64,000 nt of DNA. It comes from Radicibacter daui (GTDB lineage: Bacteria > Pseudomonadota > Alphaproteobacteria > Radicibacterales > Radicibacteraceae). A program made the translations under genes and the position numbers. The notes beneath the pieces are model-generated. The model did not search any database. It saw nothing but the letters and a program-made list of their open reading frames with translations, and was not told where the DNA came from. The first letter of the stretch is position 1. Each line of letters begins with the position of its first letter. Below are positions 1-8,351 of this stretch, one piece after another. The stretch lies in NCBI GenBank assembly GCA_030657355.1, contig CP131056.1, positions 3,988,501 through 4,052,500 of the forward strand, given 5' to 3'.

Positions 1-1
1 C

Positions 2-802
2 GTGCCGGCCACGGCCGTTTCTGCATTCCGTGCCCAGTACCGGCTCGAAGAGCTGCGCCGCCTCTGCGATGCCAGCTGGCGCACGCTCGATTTCATTCTG
101 ACCCCTACTGCCGGCACCAGCTACACGGTCGCGGAGATGGAGGCGGACCCGATCCGCCTGAACAGCAATCTGGGCTACTACACAAACTTCGTGAACCTGC
201 TGGATTATGCGGCCATCGCAGTGCCGACCGGCCACATGCGGGGCGGGGCCGGTTTCGGTGTCACCTTCATCGCCCCGGCCTTTACCGACCCCTGGCTGCT
301 GAGCCTTGCCGATGCCCTGCACCGGCAAGCGGGCCTGCCAGCCGGCGCCACCGACCGTCCGCTGGCCCGCCCGGCGGCCCGTCGGCCCGCGCCGCTCGCC
401 GGCCCCGGCCGCATCGCCGTTGCCGTCGTCGGAGCGCATATGCGCGGCCTGCCACTCAGCCGCCAGCTTACCGAAATCGATGGCCGCTTCATCCGCGAAG
501 CCCGCACGGCGCCTTGTTACCGGCTCTACGCCTTCGATGCGCTGATGCCGGCGCGACCCGGGCTTGTACGCACGGCGGAAGACGGCGGCGCCATCGCACT
601 GGAAATCTGGGATGTGCCCGCTGCCGCCTTCGGCGGGTTCGTGGCCGGCATCGGCTCCCCGCTCGGCATTGGCCGCATCCGCCTGGAAGATGGCGACGAG
701 GTTGCCGGTTTCCTGTGCGAGGCAACCGCCATCCGCGGCACCCGGGAAATCACCGCCCTTGGCGGCTGGCGCGCCTACCTGGACACGGTCGCTGCAAGGT
801 AG
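2..802 (+). CDS. atzF: Allophanate hydrolase, C-terminal part (5' truncated by window)
   Basis: The visible 266 residues are the end of an amidase-signature protein joined to the small C-terminal domain typical of allophanate hydrolase, which splits allophanate into ammonia and CO2 in the biotin-dependent urea degradation route. The first ~110 residues carry the amidase end, including NLLDYAAIAVPTG and GVTFIAPAF. The remainder (from about residue 135, AVVGAHMRG, through SPLGIGRIRLEDG) is the gamma-glutamylcyclotransferase-like C-terminal domain. The true start and the catalytic Ser-Ser-Lys region lie upstream of base 1. The next gene is convergent. A partner urea carboxylase is expected further upstream but cannot be seen. 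Confidence 0.9.
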   Translation: MPATAVSAFRAQYRLEELRRLCDASWRTLDFILTPTAGTSYTVAEMEADPIRLNSNLGYYTNFVNLLDYAAIAVPTGHMRGGAGFGVTFIAPAFTDPWLLSLADALHRQAGLPAGATDRPLARPAARRPAPLAGPGRIAVAVVGAHMRGLPLSRQLTEIDGRFIREARTAPCYRLYAFDALMPARPGLVRTAEDGGAIALEIWDVPAAAFGGFVAGIGSPLGIGRIRLEDGDEVAGFLCEATAIRGTREITALGGWRAYLDTVAAR

Positions 803-841
803 GCCGGCGCCCGGCTCATCAGACATTCCGCTCAAAGAGCG

Positions 842-876
842 CAAAAAGAACGGGGCGCCGACAATCGGCGCCCCGT
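842..876 (-). terminator. Intrinsic terminator of the liv operon
   Basis: A perfect 11-bp stem (850-860 with 866-876) has a 5-nt loop. Read on the minus strand it is followed by a T-rich run (TTCTTTTTG). It lies just downstream of the livK stop and closes the livHMGF-DUF6867-livK unit. Confidence 0.85.
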
Positions 877-923
877 CCCCCCGTCTTGCCCCAAAAGGAA
901 GGGGGCGCGAAGCCCCCTGCCTC

Positions 924-2039
924 TTAGCTCTTCACGTAGTCGTACTTGCCGCTCAGCCACTCATAGACAACGTAGCCCGGGAGGGTAACGTCGCCCTTGC
1001 CGTTGAAGGACAGCTTGCCCAGAACGGTGTCGAAGCTCATGCCGCTCTTCAGCACTTCGGCAACCTTCTCGGCGTCGGTGGTGCCAGCCTTGGTGGCAGC
1101 CTGCACGTAAACCTGGATGGCGGCGTAGGTGTAGAGCACATAGCCTTCCGGCTCGACGCCGGCAGCCTTGAACTCGGCAACGACGCTGGCAGCAGCCGGG
1201 TTCTTGCGCGGGTCGGGCGAGAAGGTCATGAGGGTGCCTTCGCCGGCGTCGCCGGTGATGGCCCAGTACTCGTCGGTCACGAGCGCGTCACCCGACATCA
1301 GGGTGGCCTTCATGCCCTGGTCGCGCATCTGGCGCACGATAAGGCCGGCTTCCGGATGGTAACCACCGACATAGACCACATCGATGTTCTCGGCCTTCAG
1401 CTTGGACACGAGAGCGGTGTAGTCCTTTTCACCGGCGGTGTAGGCTTCGTACATGGCCGGCTTGCCGCCGAGGCCCTGGTACGTCGCCATGGTGGCATCG
1501 GCGAGGCCCTTACCATAGGCCGACTTGTCGTGCAGGAAGGCGACCTTCTTGCCCGCGAAGTGGTCCATCAGGTACTTGCCGGCAACTTCGCCCTGCTGGT
1601 CGTCACGACCGCAGACGCGGAAGGTGTTCCAGCTGCCTTCGTCGGTGTACTTCGGATTGGTCGAAGCCGGGGTGATCTGCAGCACGCCCTCTTCGGAATA
1701 GACGGCGGAAGCCGGGATCGAGGAACCCGAGCAGAAGTGGCCGGCCATGAAGACCACGCCCTTGCTGACCATCTGGTTAGCAACGGCGACAGCCTGCTTC
1801 GGGTCGCAAGCGTCGTCGCCGACTTCCAGCGTCAGCTTGCCACCGAGCAGACCGCCGGCAGCGTTGAGGTCCTTGACGGCCTGCTCGGCGCCAACCTTCA
1901 TCTGCTGGCCGAAAGCGGCGTACTGACCGGTCATCGGACCGGCGGTGCCGATCGCGGTGTCAGCCGCGTGAGCGGAGGTCGCCGCTGCGGCGAGGAGGCC
2001 CGCCGTGGCGAGGGCTCCGAGGAGAGACTTCTTGATCAT
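924..2039 (-). CDS. livK: Branched-chain amino-acid ABC transporter, periplasmic binding protein
   Basis: This periplasmic solute-binding protein (371 aa) of the Leu/Ile/Val family captures branched-chain amino acids and delivers them to LivHM. The N-terminus is a signal peptide (MIKKSLLGALATAGLL then an Ala-rich stretch ending SAHA). The mature part starts ADTAIGTAGPMTGQYAAFG, a classic type I binding-fold opening. Two cysteines (DDACDP and GHFCSG) match the disulfide seen in LivK/LivJ. The ATG at 2039 is chosen because GGGAG lies about 10 nt upstream; an in-frame ATG at 2087 would put 16 residues before the signal peptide. It is the last gene of the liv operon, behind a 126-nt gap with a GC-rich hairpin. 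Exact ligand specificity cannot be read from sequence. Confidence 0.93.
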   Translation of the reverse strand: MIKKSLLGALATAGLLAAAATSAHAADTAIGTAGPMTGQYAAFGQQMKVGAEQAVKDLNAAGGLLGGKLTLEVGDDACDPKQAVAVANQMVSKGVVFMAGHFCSGSSIPASAVYSEEGVLQITPASTNPKYTDEGSWNTFRVCGRDDQQGEVAGKYLMDHFAGKKVAFLHDKSAYGKGLADATMATYQGLGGKPAMYEAYTAGEKDYTALVSKLKAENIDVVYVGGYHPEAGLIVRQMRDQGMKATLMSGDALVTDEYWAITGDAGEGTLMTFSPDPRKNPAAASVVAEFKAAGVEPEGYVLYTYAAIQVYVQAATKAGTTDAEKVAEVLKSGMSFDTVLGKLSFNGKGDVTLPGYVVYEWLSGKYDYVKS

Positions 2040-2082
2040 CTGAACCTGCTCCCAGTTCTTGTTGCCTAACCCTGACTGTCGG

Positions 2083-2106
2083 TCCACCGCCGGTGCGGCG
2101 GAACCA
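2083..2106 (-). promoter_or_regulatory. GC-rich hairpin between DUF6867 gene and livK
   Basis: The gap contains a short inverted repeat (CCGCCG-N4-CGGCGG-like) and, next to it, the palindrome AACCGGTT near 2118. There is no T-run on the 3' side in the minus direction. It may be an mRNA-stabilising or processing hairpin, which would fit the usual higher expression of binding-protein genes. Function is inferred only. Confidence 0.3.
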
Positions 2107-2165
2107 ACCCCTGTAACCGGTTGCCCAGATTACCTTTTTTAACGGAAGAGCGCGCGTCCTTTATC

Positions 2166-2510
2166 TCAGGACGTTTTGTCCTTCCAGGTAAACGGGCCGG
2201 TTTTTTCGTAAAGCCAGCGATACTGCGTCGTCATCTGCTGCGTGCGCTTGATGCGGTAACCCACAAGCCCGACGATCAGCAGCCAGACGAGATCGACCAG
2301 CCAGTAATGCAGTGAAAACAATGTGCCGTGGAAAAGCGCGAAGTGGATGAAGCGCACGAACAGCGACAGGATGAGCATGTAAAGCCCAAGCTGCCAGACC
2401 GGGCGCCACGTCATCGCAACCGCGCGGCCCGCCATATAGGCAGCGCCGCCCGCCAGCACGATGGTGACCAGCAGAAAATCCGCCAGCGACAGTTCCCAAA
2501 AGATACCCAT
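2166..2510 (-). CDS. DUF6867 family small membrane protein in liv operon
   Basis: This is a 114-aa integral membrane protein with about three hydrophobic helices (LADFLLVTIVLAGGAAYMAG, VWQLGLYMLILSLFVRFI, YWLVDLVWLLIVGLVGY) and a polar C-terminal tail (IKRTQQMTTQYRWLYEKTG). It matches what I know as DUF6867, a family found beside liv-type ABC transporter genes in alphaproteobacteria. It sits 14 nt after livF and before livK, so it is almost certainly co-transcribed. It could be an accessory membrane subunit or assembly factor of the transporter, but no function is established from sequence. Assignment to the family is from memory. Confidence 0.75.
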   Translation of the reverse strand: MGIFWELSLADFLLVTIVLAGGAAYMAGRAVAMTWRPVWQLGLYMLILSLFVRFIHFALFHGTLFSLHYWLVDLVWLLIVGLVGYRIKRTQQMTTQYRWLYEKTGPFTWKDKTS

Positions 2511-2524
2511 GGCCGGATTTCCCC

Positions 2525-3256
2525 TTAGTGCTTTCCGCCTTCGAGATAGGCAGCGCGAACCTCTTCGCTCTCCAGCAGTTCCTTGCCGGTGCCGCTCATG
2601 GTGATGAGGCCGTTGACCATCACATAACCACGATGGGCGAGCTTGAGCGCGTGATAGGCGTTCTGCTCGACAAGGCAGACCGTCAGGCCCTGCGTCTTGT
2701 TGAGATCGGCCACCACCTCGAAGATCTGCTTCACGATGAGCGGAGCCAGGCCGAGCGAAGGCTCGTCCAGCATCAGCAGTTTCGGCCGGCTCATCAGCGC
2801 GCGGGCGATGGCCAGCATCTGCTGCTCCCCGCCCGAAAGCGTGCCGCCCCGCTGGGACTGACGCTTGCGCAGGATGGGGAACAGCTCGAACATGCGCTGC
2901 AGATCGGCATCGAAATTTTCGTAGCCGATGGTCGCAGCACCCATCTGCAGGTTTTCCAGCACCGACATGCGCGGGAAAATGCGCCGGCCTTCGGGAGACT
3001 GCGCAATCGACATGCGCATGATCTCGAAGGTGGGCATGTTGGTAATGTCGATGCCGTTATAGGTGATGGTGCCGGTGCGGGCCCGGGGGTTGCCGCAGAT
3101 GGTCATCATCAGGGTCGACTTGCCGGCGCCGTTGGCACCGATGATGGTCACGATCTCTCCCTGATGCACGTCGACGTCGACGCCCTTCAGGGCAATGATC
3201 TTGCCATAATAGGTCTGGACCCCACGGACGGAGAGAAGCGGTTCTTTAGTGCTCAC
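2525..3256 (-). CDS. livF: Branched-chain amino-acid ABC transporter ATP-binding protein LivF
   Basis: This is one of the two cytoplasmic ATPases (243 aa) powering LivHM. Walker A is GANGAGKST (about residues 39-47), the signature motif is LSGGEQQ (about 140), and Walker B is LLMLDEPSLGL. The short length and the EGRRIFPRMSVLENLQMG segment are typical of LivF. The start is GTG and overlaps the livG stop by 4 nt (GTGA), implying translational coupling. The neighbours give the complete two-permease, two-ATPase arrangement. Confidence 0.95.
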   Translation of the reverse strand: MSTKEPLLSVRGVQTYYGKIIALKGVDVDVHQGEIVTIIGANGAGKSTLMMTICGNPRARTGTITYNGIDITNMPTFEIMRMSIAQSPEGRRIFPRMSVLENLQMGAATIGYENFDADLQRMFELFPILRKRQSQRGGTLSGGEQQMLAIARALMSRPKLLMLDEPSLGLAPLIVKQIFEVVADLNKTQGLTVCLVEQNAYHALKLAHRGYVMVNGLITMSGTGKELLESEEVRAAYLEGGKH

Positions 3257-4101
3257 AGCCCCACCTCCGCTTCGACAGCCGCGACTTCCTCGTCATCCAC
3301 GCCCAGATAGGCGGCGATGACCTTGGGATCGCTCTTGACCTCGGCCGGGCTGCCGTCGGCGATCTTCACGCCGTAATCCAGCACCACGACATGATCGGAA
3401 ATTTCCATGACCACGCTCATGTCATGCTCGATGAGCAATACCGAGGTCTCATGTTCCTTGCGGATGAACTGCAACAGGTCGTTGAGTTCAAGGCTCTCGC
3501 GCGGATTGAGGCCGGCAGCCGGCTCGTCGAGGCAGAGAAGTTCCGGCCCGGTACACATGGCACGGGCGATTTCCAGCCGGCGCTGCGCACCATAGGGCAG
3601 ATCGGCAGCAGCATCGTCGGCACGGTCGATAAGGCCGGTCTTGTCCAGCCAGTACCGCGCCAGTTCGACGCCCTCCTTCTCCGCCTGGCGGAAACCCGGA
3701 ATGCCGAGAATGCCGCCGAAGGTGAACCAGGACGCCCGCATCAGCGGGTTGTGCTGGGCCACCATCAGGTTTTCCAGCACCGTCATGCCGCCGAACAGGC
3801 GAATGTTCTGGAAGGTGCGCGCCACCTTGGCCGTGCGCGAGATCATGAAGTCCGGCATACGCTCGAGAAGGAAATCCTCCCCGGTCGTGCGGTGCATGGT
3901 CAGGCGCCCTTCGGTGGGCTTGTAGAAGCCGGTGATGCAGTTGAAGACCGTGGTCTTGCCGGCACCGTTGGGGCCGATAAGGGCGGTAATGTCACCGCGC
4001 CCCACGGCAAAGCTCAGATCGTTGACCGCCACGAGGCCGCCGAAGCGCATCGTGATGTGCTCGACTTCGAGCACCGGATTGGTCGTCCAGTTTTTGCTCA
4101 T
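3253..4101 (-). CDS. livG: Branched-chain amino-acid ABC transporter ATP-binding protein LivG
   Basis: This is the second ATPase of the liv transporter (282 aa). Walker A is GPNGAGKTT (about residue 42-50), Walker B is LLCLDEPAAGLNP, and the switch His lies in LLIEHDMSVVM. The insert between Walker A and the signature and the PAAGLNPRE sequence are typical of LivG rather than LivF. The signature is replaced by LPYGAQRRLEIARA, as is usual in this family. The start ATG overlaps the livM stop by one base (TGATG type). Confidence 0.95.
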   Translation of the reverse strand: MSKNWTTNPVLEVEHITMRFGGLVAVNDLSFAVGRGDITALIGPNGAGKTTVFNCITGFYKPTEGRLTMHRTTGEDFLLERMPDFMISRTAKVARTFQNIRLFGGMTVLENLMVAQHNPLMRASWFTFGGILGIPGFRQAEKEGVELARYWLDKTGLIDRADDAAADLPYGAQRRLEIARAMCTGPELLCLDEPAAGLNPRESLELNDLLQFIRKEHETSVLLIEHDMSVVMEISDHVVVLDYGVKIADGSPAEVKSDPKVIAAYLGVDDEEVAAVEAEVGL

Positions 4102-5411
4102 CAGCCGTGCCCCTGCGAGATGTTTTCCGCCCCGATGGTTTTTCGGGCCTTGAGGAAGATCGACGGAGTACGGGTGGAGATGAGACCGCGCGGGCGCCAG
4201 ATCATGATCAGCACCATGGCAAGGCCGAAGACCAGCATGCGGTACTCGGCCATTTCACGGAACACTTCAAAGCCGCCGATCATCACCGTGGCCGCGATCA
4301 CCACGCCGATCTGGCTGCCGAGGCCGCCCAGAACGACGATGGCGAGGATGATCGCCGATTCCATGAAGACGAAGCTTTCCGGCGAGATGAAGCCCTGGCG
4401 GGTGGCGAAGAACGCTCCGGCAAAACCGCCGAACATAGCGCCCAGCGCAAAGGCGGTGAGCTTGGTGCTGACGGTGTTGATGCCGAGCGACCGGCAGGCG
4501 ATCTCGTCCTCACGCAGCGCTTCCCACGCACGGCCAACCGGCAGGCGGCGCAGCCGCATGATTATGGCGCAGGTGAGCAGCGCCATCGCCAGGATGACGT
4601 AGTAGAGGAAAATCACGCGGTGGTCGGAGGAGAAATCGAGGCCGAAGAAATCGGCAAAGCCGCCCGCCCCCCGCTTGAATTCCAGACCGAAGAAGCTGGG
4701 ACGCGGAATGCCGGAGATGCCGTTGGGCCCGCCGGTAAAGTCCGCCCAGTTGAGCAGCACCACGCGGATGATTTCACCGAAGGCGAGCGTCACGATGGCG
4801 AGATAGTCACCGCGCAGGCGCAGCACCGGGAAACCGAGGACGATGCCCCAGAAGGCCGCCAGGATGCCGGCCAGCGGCAGGCAGATCCAGAAGGAGAAGC
4901 CGAAATAGTGGGCGAACAGCGCGTAGGAGTAGGCGCCCACCGCATAGAAGGCCACGTAACCAAGGTCGAGCAGGCCGGCCAGGCCGACAACTATGCTGAG
5001 ACCCCAGCCAAGCATGATGTAGGTGAGAACCAGCGTGCCGAGATCGACCACATAACGGCCGCTGAAGGTCGGCAGCAGCACGGCGATCACGATCAGCGCC
5101 GGGCCCAGATAACGCCCGAGATTGAGCGATTTCGACGGCGCCAGCTTGAGGCCCTTGAACAGGCCGGTAACCGGCGTGCTGGTCTTCCACACGAAGATGT
5201 TGAGCAGCAGCCGGCCGACGAACACCACGGCGACGGCGGCGAATACCAGCGGCCAGCGCTGGACGATGCTGAGGCCACCGATATCGGTGACGGTCTGCAG
5301 GCCCATCATCGGGCCGGCAATGGCAAGGGCGACGACAGCGGCGATGACCGCATCCTTGAAGGACGCAGCGACGCGGCCGCCAGCCGGAAGGGCAGTAGCG
5401 GTCACGATCAT
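4101..5411 (-). CDS. livM: Branched-chain amino-acid ABC transporter permease LivM
   Basis: This inner-membrane permease (436 aa) is rich in hydrophobic helices. It has the conserved LivM core: GYVAFYAVGAYSYAL, FPVLRLRGDYLAIVTLAFGEI, GRAWEALREDEIACRSLGIN (the ATPase-coupling loop) and GGLGSQIGVVIAA. It is longer than many LivM proteins because of an N-terminal extension of about 100 residues with extra membrane segments. The ATG at 5411 shares a base with the livH stop (TGATG); a GTG one codon earlier is the alternative. Confidence 0.94.
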   Translation of the reverse strand: MIVTATALPAGGRVAASFKDAVIAAVVALAIAGPMMGLQTVTDIGGLSIVQRWPLVFAAVAVVFVGRLLLNIFVWKTSTPVTGLFKGLKLAPSKSLNLGRYLGPALIVIAVLLPTFSGRYVVDLGTLVLTYIMLGWGLSIVVGLAGLLDLGYVAFYAVGAYSYALFAHYFGFSFWICLPLAGILAAFWGIVLGFPVLRLRGDYLAIVTLAFGEIIRVVLLNWADFTGGPNGISGIPRPSFFGLEFKRGAGGFADFFGLDFSSDHRVIFLYYVILAMALLTCAIIMRLRRLPVGRAWEALREDEIACRSLGINTVSTKLTAFALGAMFGGFAGAFFATRQGFISPESFVFMESAIILAIVVLGGLGSQIGVVIAATVMIGGFEVFREMAEYRMLVFGLAMVLIMIWRPRGLISTRTPSIFLKARKTIGAENISQGHG

Positions 5412-6325
5412 CACACCTTTTCGACTTCGGGACGGCCAAGCAGGCCGGAGGGCAGGAAGATCAGCACGATCGCCAGGATCGAAAAGGCGGCCACGTCCTT
5501 GTATTCAATGGAGAAGTAGGCCGACCAGAAGGTCTCGATAAGGCCGATCAGCAAACCTCCCAGCATGGCGCCGGGCAGGGAGCCGATACCGCCCAGAACG
5601 GCAGCGGTGAAGGCCTTAACACCGGCAACGAAGCCGATATAGAAGTCGATCACGCCGTAATAGAGCAGGTACATGACACCCGCGACGGCAGCCAGCGCCG
5701 CGCCGATGACGAAGGTCGTGGAGATGGTGCGGTCGACATTGATGCCGAGCAGCGCCGCCATCTTGGCGTCCTGCTCGCAGGAGCGCTGGGCACGGCCGAG
5801 CGGCGTCTTGGCGATCAGCAGCGAGAAGATGATCATCAGCACCACTGTTGTGAGCACGATGATAATCTGCACGTAGGAAAGGTTAACCGTGAACCCGTCA
5901 TGCTCCATGAGCTTGAAGCCACCGGTGATTTGCGGCGGCAGCGGCTTCACGCGCGCGCCCTGCACCAGCTGGACGAAGTTCTGCAGCACGATCGACATGC
6001 CGATGGCCGTGATCAGCGGTGCGAGGCGGAATGATCCGCGCAAGGGCCGGTAGGCAATGCGCTCGATGGCCCAGCCATAGACGGAGGCCAGCACCATCGC
6101 GGCAATCAGCACGATTACCAAGATCAGTGGGATCGACGAGACGCCGAGAGCAAGAACGGAAAGGAAAACAATAAGCGCCAGGAAGGAGCCGACCATGAAG
6201 ATATCGCCGTGGGCGAAGTTGATCATGCCGACAATGCCGTAAACCATTGTGTAACCAATGGCGATGAGGCCGTAAATTGAACCTAGCGTTATTCCATTGA
6301 TAAGCTGCTGCAGGAAATATTCCAC
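5411..6325 (-). CDS. livH: Branched-chain amino-acid ABC transporter permease LivH
   Basis: This is the first gene of the liv operon and encodes a 304-aa inner-membrane permease. The N-terminus EYFLQQLINGITLGSIYGLIAIGYTMVYG and the coupling loop TPLGRAQRSCEQDAKMAALLGI are diagnostic of LivH. A GTG start at 6325 is chosen: GAGG lies 7 nt upstream, whereas the in-frame ATG at 6346 would place that ribosome-binding site inside the coding sequence. The coding sequence then opens with VEYFLQQ as in other LivH proteins. Confidence 0.93.
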   Translation of the reverse strand: MEYFLQQLINGITLGSIYGLIAIGYTMVYGIVGMINFAHGDIFMVGSFLALIVFLSVLALGVSSIPLILVIVLIAAMVLASVYGWAIERIAYRPLRGSFRLAPLITAIGMSIVLQNFVQLVQGARVKPLPPQITGGFKLMEHDGFTVNLSYVQIIIVLTTVVLMIIFSLLIAKTPLGRAQRSCEQDAKMAALLGINVDRTISTTFVIGAALAAVAGVMYLLYYGVIDFYIGFVAGVKAFTAAVLGGIGSLPGAMLGGLLIGLIETFWSAYFSIEYKDVAAFSILAIVLIFLPSGLLGRPEVEKV

Positions 6326-6446
6326 TGCATTACCTCTATTTGCCAACCCTGTGCCGCCGCTGCTTGTTGCAGCTGGCTTGGTTTGTGGGACGCTTCAGCG
6401 CCTTTCGACGGAGAAAGATGCTATGACGGAGCGTATCCCTACAATC

Positions 6447-6474
6447 ACTTTGTTAGGATTTGGACAAACAAAGT
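6447..6474. promoter_or_regulatory. Inverted repeat upstream of livH, possible operator
   Basis: An exact 8-bp inverted repeat (ACTTTGTT ... AACAAAGT) is separated by 12 nt, in the 213-nt gap between the ThDP-enzyme gene end and livH. The two half-sites have a centre-to-centre distance of 20 nt, about two helical turns, which suits a dimeric repressor or activator. I cannot name the regulator. Confidence 0.35.
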
Positions 6475-6538
6475 CGTTAAATCCCGCCGGTCCCGGCATT
6501 CAGGGATTTTTCTGGATATAATCCGACCGACGCCGGTT

Positions 6539-8209
6539 TCATCCGTTTTTTCCACGTCCACTGAGCGTTGAAGTAGGCGTAATCGCATCCGGATCGAGGA
6601 AGACGTGGAGAATCGACGGCACCCCCGTCGCAACCGCCCGCTCGAAAGCCGGGGCAAAATCCTCCGTCCGTCGCACCGTCTCGCCATGGCCGCCATAGGC
6701 CCGGGCCAGCGCCGCAAAATCCGGGTTGCGCAACTGCGTCGCAACCACTCGCCCGGGATACTCACGCTCCTGATGCATGCGGATGGTGCCGAACATGCCG
6801 TTATCGACAACGACGGTGATGATGGCCGCGCCTTCTTGCACCGCCGTGGCGAATTCCTGCCCGTTCATCATGAAGCAGCCGTCGCCGGCAAAACACACCA
6901 CCACCCGTTCGGGATGGCGGATCTTGGCGGCCACCGCCGCCGGCAGCCCATAGCCCATCGACCCTGAGGTCGGGGCAAGCTGCGTGGCATAGCGCCGGAA
7001 GCGGTGGAAGCGATGCACCCAGGTGGCGTAATTGCCTGCTCCGTTGGTGAAAATGGCATCCTCCGGCAGGTTGGCCTCCAGCCAGCTGATCACCTCTCCC
7101 ATCTGCACTGCGCCGGGAATGCGGGCCGGAGGCGTGGACCAGGCGAGATAGTCGGCATGCGCCCGCGTCGCCTCGCCCTGCCAGGCGACATGATTGGGTT
7201 GCGGCAGGGCGGCGGCGGCGGCCGAGAACGGGCCCGGCGACGCATGGATGGCAAGCGTTGGCCGGTAGACGCGCCCCAGCTCTTCCGCGCCCGGATGCAC
7301 ATGGATGAGCGTTTGCCGCGGTTCGGGGATGTCGATGAGCGTATAGCCGGAAGAGGGCATCTCGCCCATGCGCCCGCCCACCAGCAGCAAGAGATCGGCC
7401 TCCTTCACCCTGGCCGCCAGTTTCGGATTGATGCCAATGCCCACATCACCGGCATAGTTTGGGTGCAGGTGATCGAACAGCATCTGCCGGCGGAAGGAAA
7501 CGCCGACCGGCAGCTGGAAGGCTTCGGCAAAACGCCGGATATCGGCAACAGCCGCCTCGCTCCAGCGAGAGCCGCCGAGGATCATGAACGGGCTGCGGGC
7601 CGCCAGCAGGCGCTGGTGCAGCTCTTCCATGGCGCCTCCGCCGGGAAAGCTCTCGACCGGCTGATAGGGCGCGACCGGCACCGAAACCGGCACCACTTCC
7701 GTCAGCATATCTTCCGGCAGGGCCAACACGACGGGTCCGGGCCGGCCGGAGGTCGCGGTGTGGAAGGCGCGGGAGACGAACTCCGGTATCCGCGCCGCGC
7801 TGTCGATCTGTGCCACCCATTTGGCGACCTCGCCGAACATTCGGCGATAGTCGATCTCCTGAAACGCCTCGCGCTCCAGCATGTCGCGCCCGACCTGGCC
7901 GACAAAAAGCACCATCGGCGTCGAGTCCTGACGGGCAATGTGCAACCCGGGCGCCGCATTGGTTGCGCCCGGCCCACGGGTGACCATGGCGATACCCGGC
8001 CGGCCGGTCAGCTTGCCCCAGGCTTCCGCCATCATGGCCGCCCCGCCTTCCTGACGGGTAACGGTCACCGGGATGGCGCTGTCATAAAGGGCATCCAGCA
8101 CGGCCAGATAACTTTCCCCGGGCACACAGAAGGCCCGTTCCGTGCCCTGTGCCTCCAGTGCCTCGACCAGCAATTGCCCGCCGGATTTCATCACCTTGCC
8201 CGTTTCCAT
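6539..8209 (-). CDS. Thiamine-diphosphate-dependent enzyme, acetolactate-synthase-large-subunit-like
   Basis: This 556-aa protein has the three-domain ThDP fold of the IlvB/oxalyl-CoA decarboxylase/benzoylformate decarboxylase superfamily. The catalytic glutamate is Glu54 in TRQEGGAAMMAEAWG. The domain-2 nucleotide or regulatory segment follows (PFMILGGSRWSE). The ThDP-Mg motif is GDGCFMMNGQEFATA with the closing VVDNGMFG. No small regulatory subunit gene is adjacent, so it is probably not the biosynthetic acetolactate synthase. The start ATG at 8209 has AGGG upstream; an ATG six codons downstream is possible. It is separated from the next upstream gene by a bidirectional terminator. The substrate is unknown. 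Confidence 0.85.
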   Translation of the reverse strand: METGKVMKSGGQLLVEALEAQGTERAFCVPGESYLAVLDALYDSAIPVTVTRQEGGAAMMAEAWGKLTGRPGIAMVTRGPGATNAAPGLHIARQDSTPMVLFVGQVGRDMLEREAFQEIDYRRMFGEVAKWVAQIDSAARIPEFVSRAFHTATSGRPGPVVLALPEDMLTEVVPVSVPVAPYQPVESFPGGGAMEELHQRLLAARSPFMILGGSRWSEAAVADIRRFAEAFQLPVGVSFRRQMLFDHLHPNYAGDVGIGINPKLAARVKEADLLLLVGGRMGEMPSSGYTLIDIPEPRQTLIHVHPGAEELGRVYRPTLAIHASPGPFSAAAAALPQPNHVAWQGEATRAHADYLAWSTPPARIPGAVQMGEVISWLEANLPEDAIFTNGAGNYATWVHRFHRFRRYATQLAPTSGSMGYGLPAAVAAKIRHPERVVVCFAGDGCFMMNGQEFATAVQEGAAIITVVVDNGMFGTIRMHQEREYPGRVVATQLRNPDFAALARAYGGHGETVRRTEDFAPAFERAVATGVPSILHVFLDPDAITPTSTLSGRGKNG

Positions 8210-8293
8210 CCCTGTTTCCCTTTATTTTGCATTGCCGGTCATTGGCGCCGGCTCCTGATCATCGGGAACAAGCCCCTTAAAGGTCAAACGAAC

Positions 8294-8329
8294 AAAAAGC
8301 CCCGCCGGGGGTTGCCGGCGGGGCTTTTT
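8294..8329. terminator. Strong bidirectional terminator
   Basis: A perfect 15-bp stem (8294-8308 with 8315-8329) has A5 on one side and T5 on the other. It ends the Gfo/Idh/MocA gene on the minus strand. Confidence 0.9.
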
Positions 8330-8351
8330 GTCCAAGGGAACAATGTCGGGC

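Noticed and set aside
564-2069. Long open frame antisense to livK and its flank
   Set aside because: The livK gene with signal peptide and conserved motifs explains the region. The opposite frame shows no family features.
6539-8209. Annotation as the biosynthetic acetolactate synthase IlvB
   Set aside because: No ilvN small-subunit gene is adjacent and the family is broad, so only a general ThDP-enzyme call is justified.
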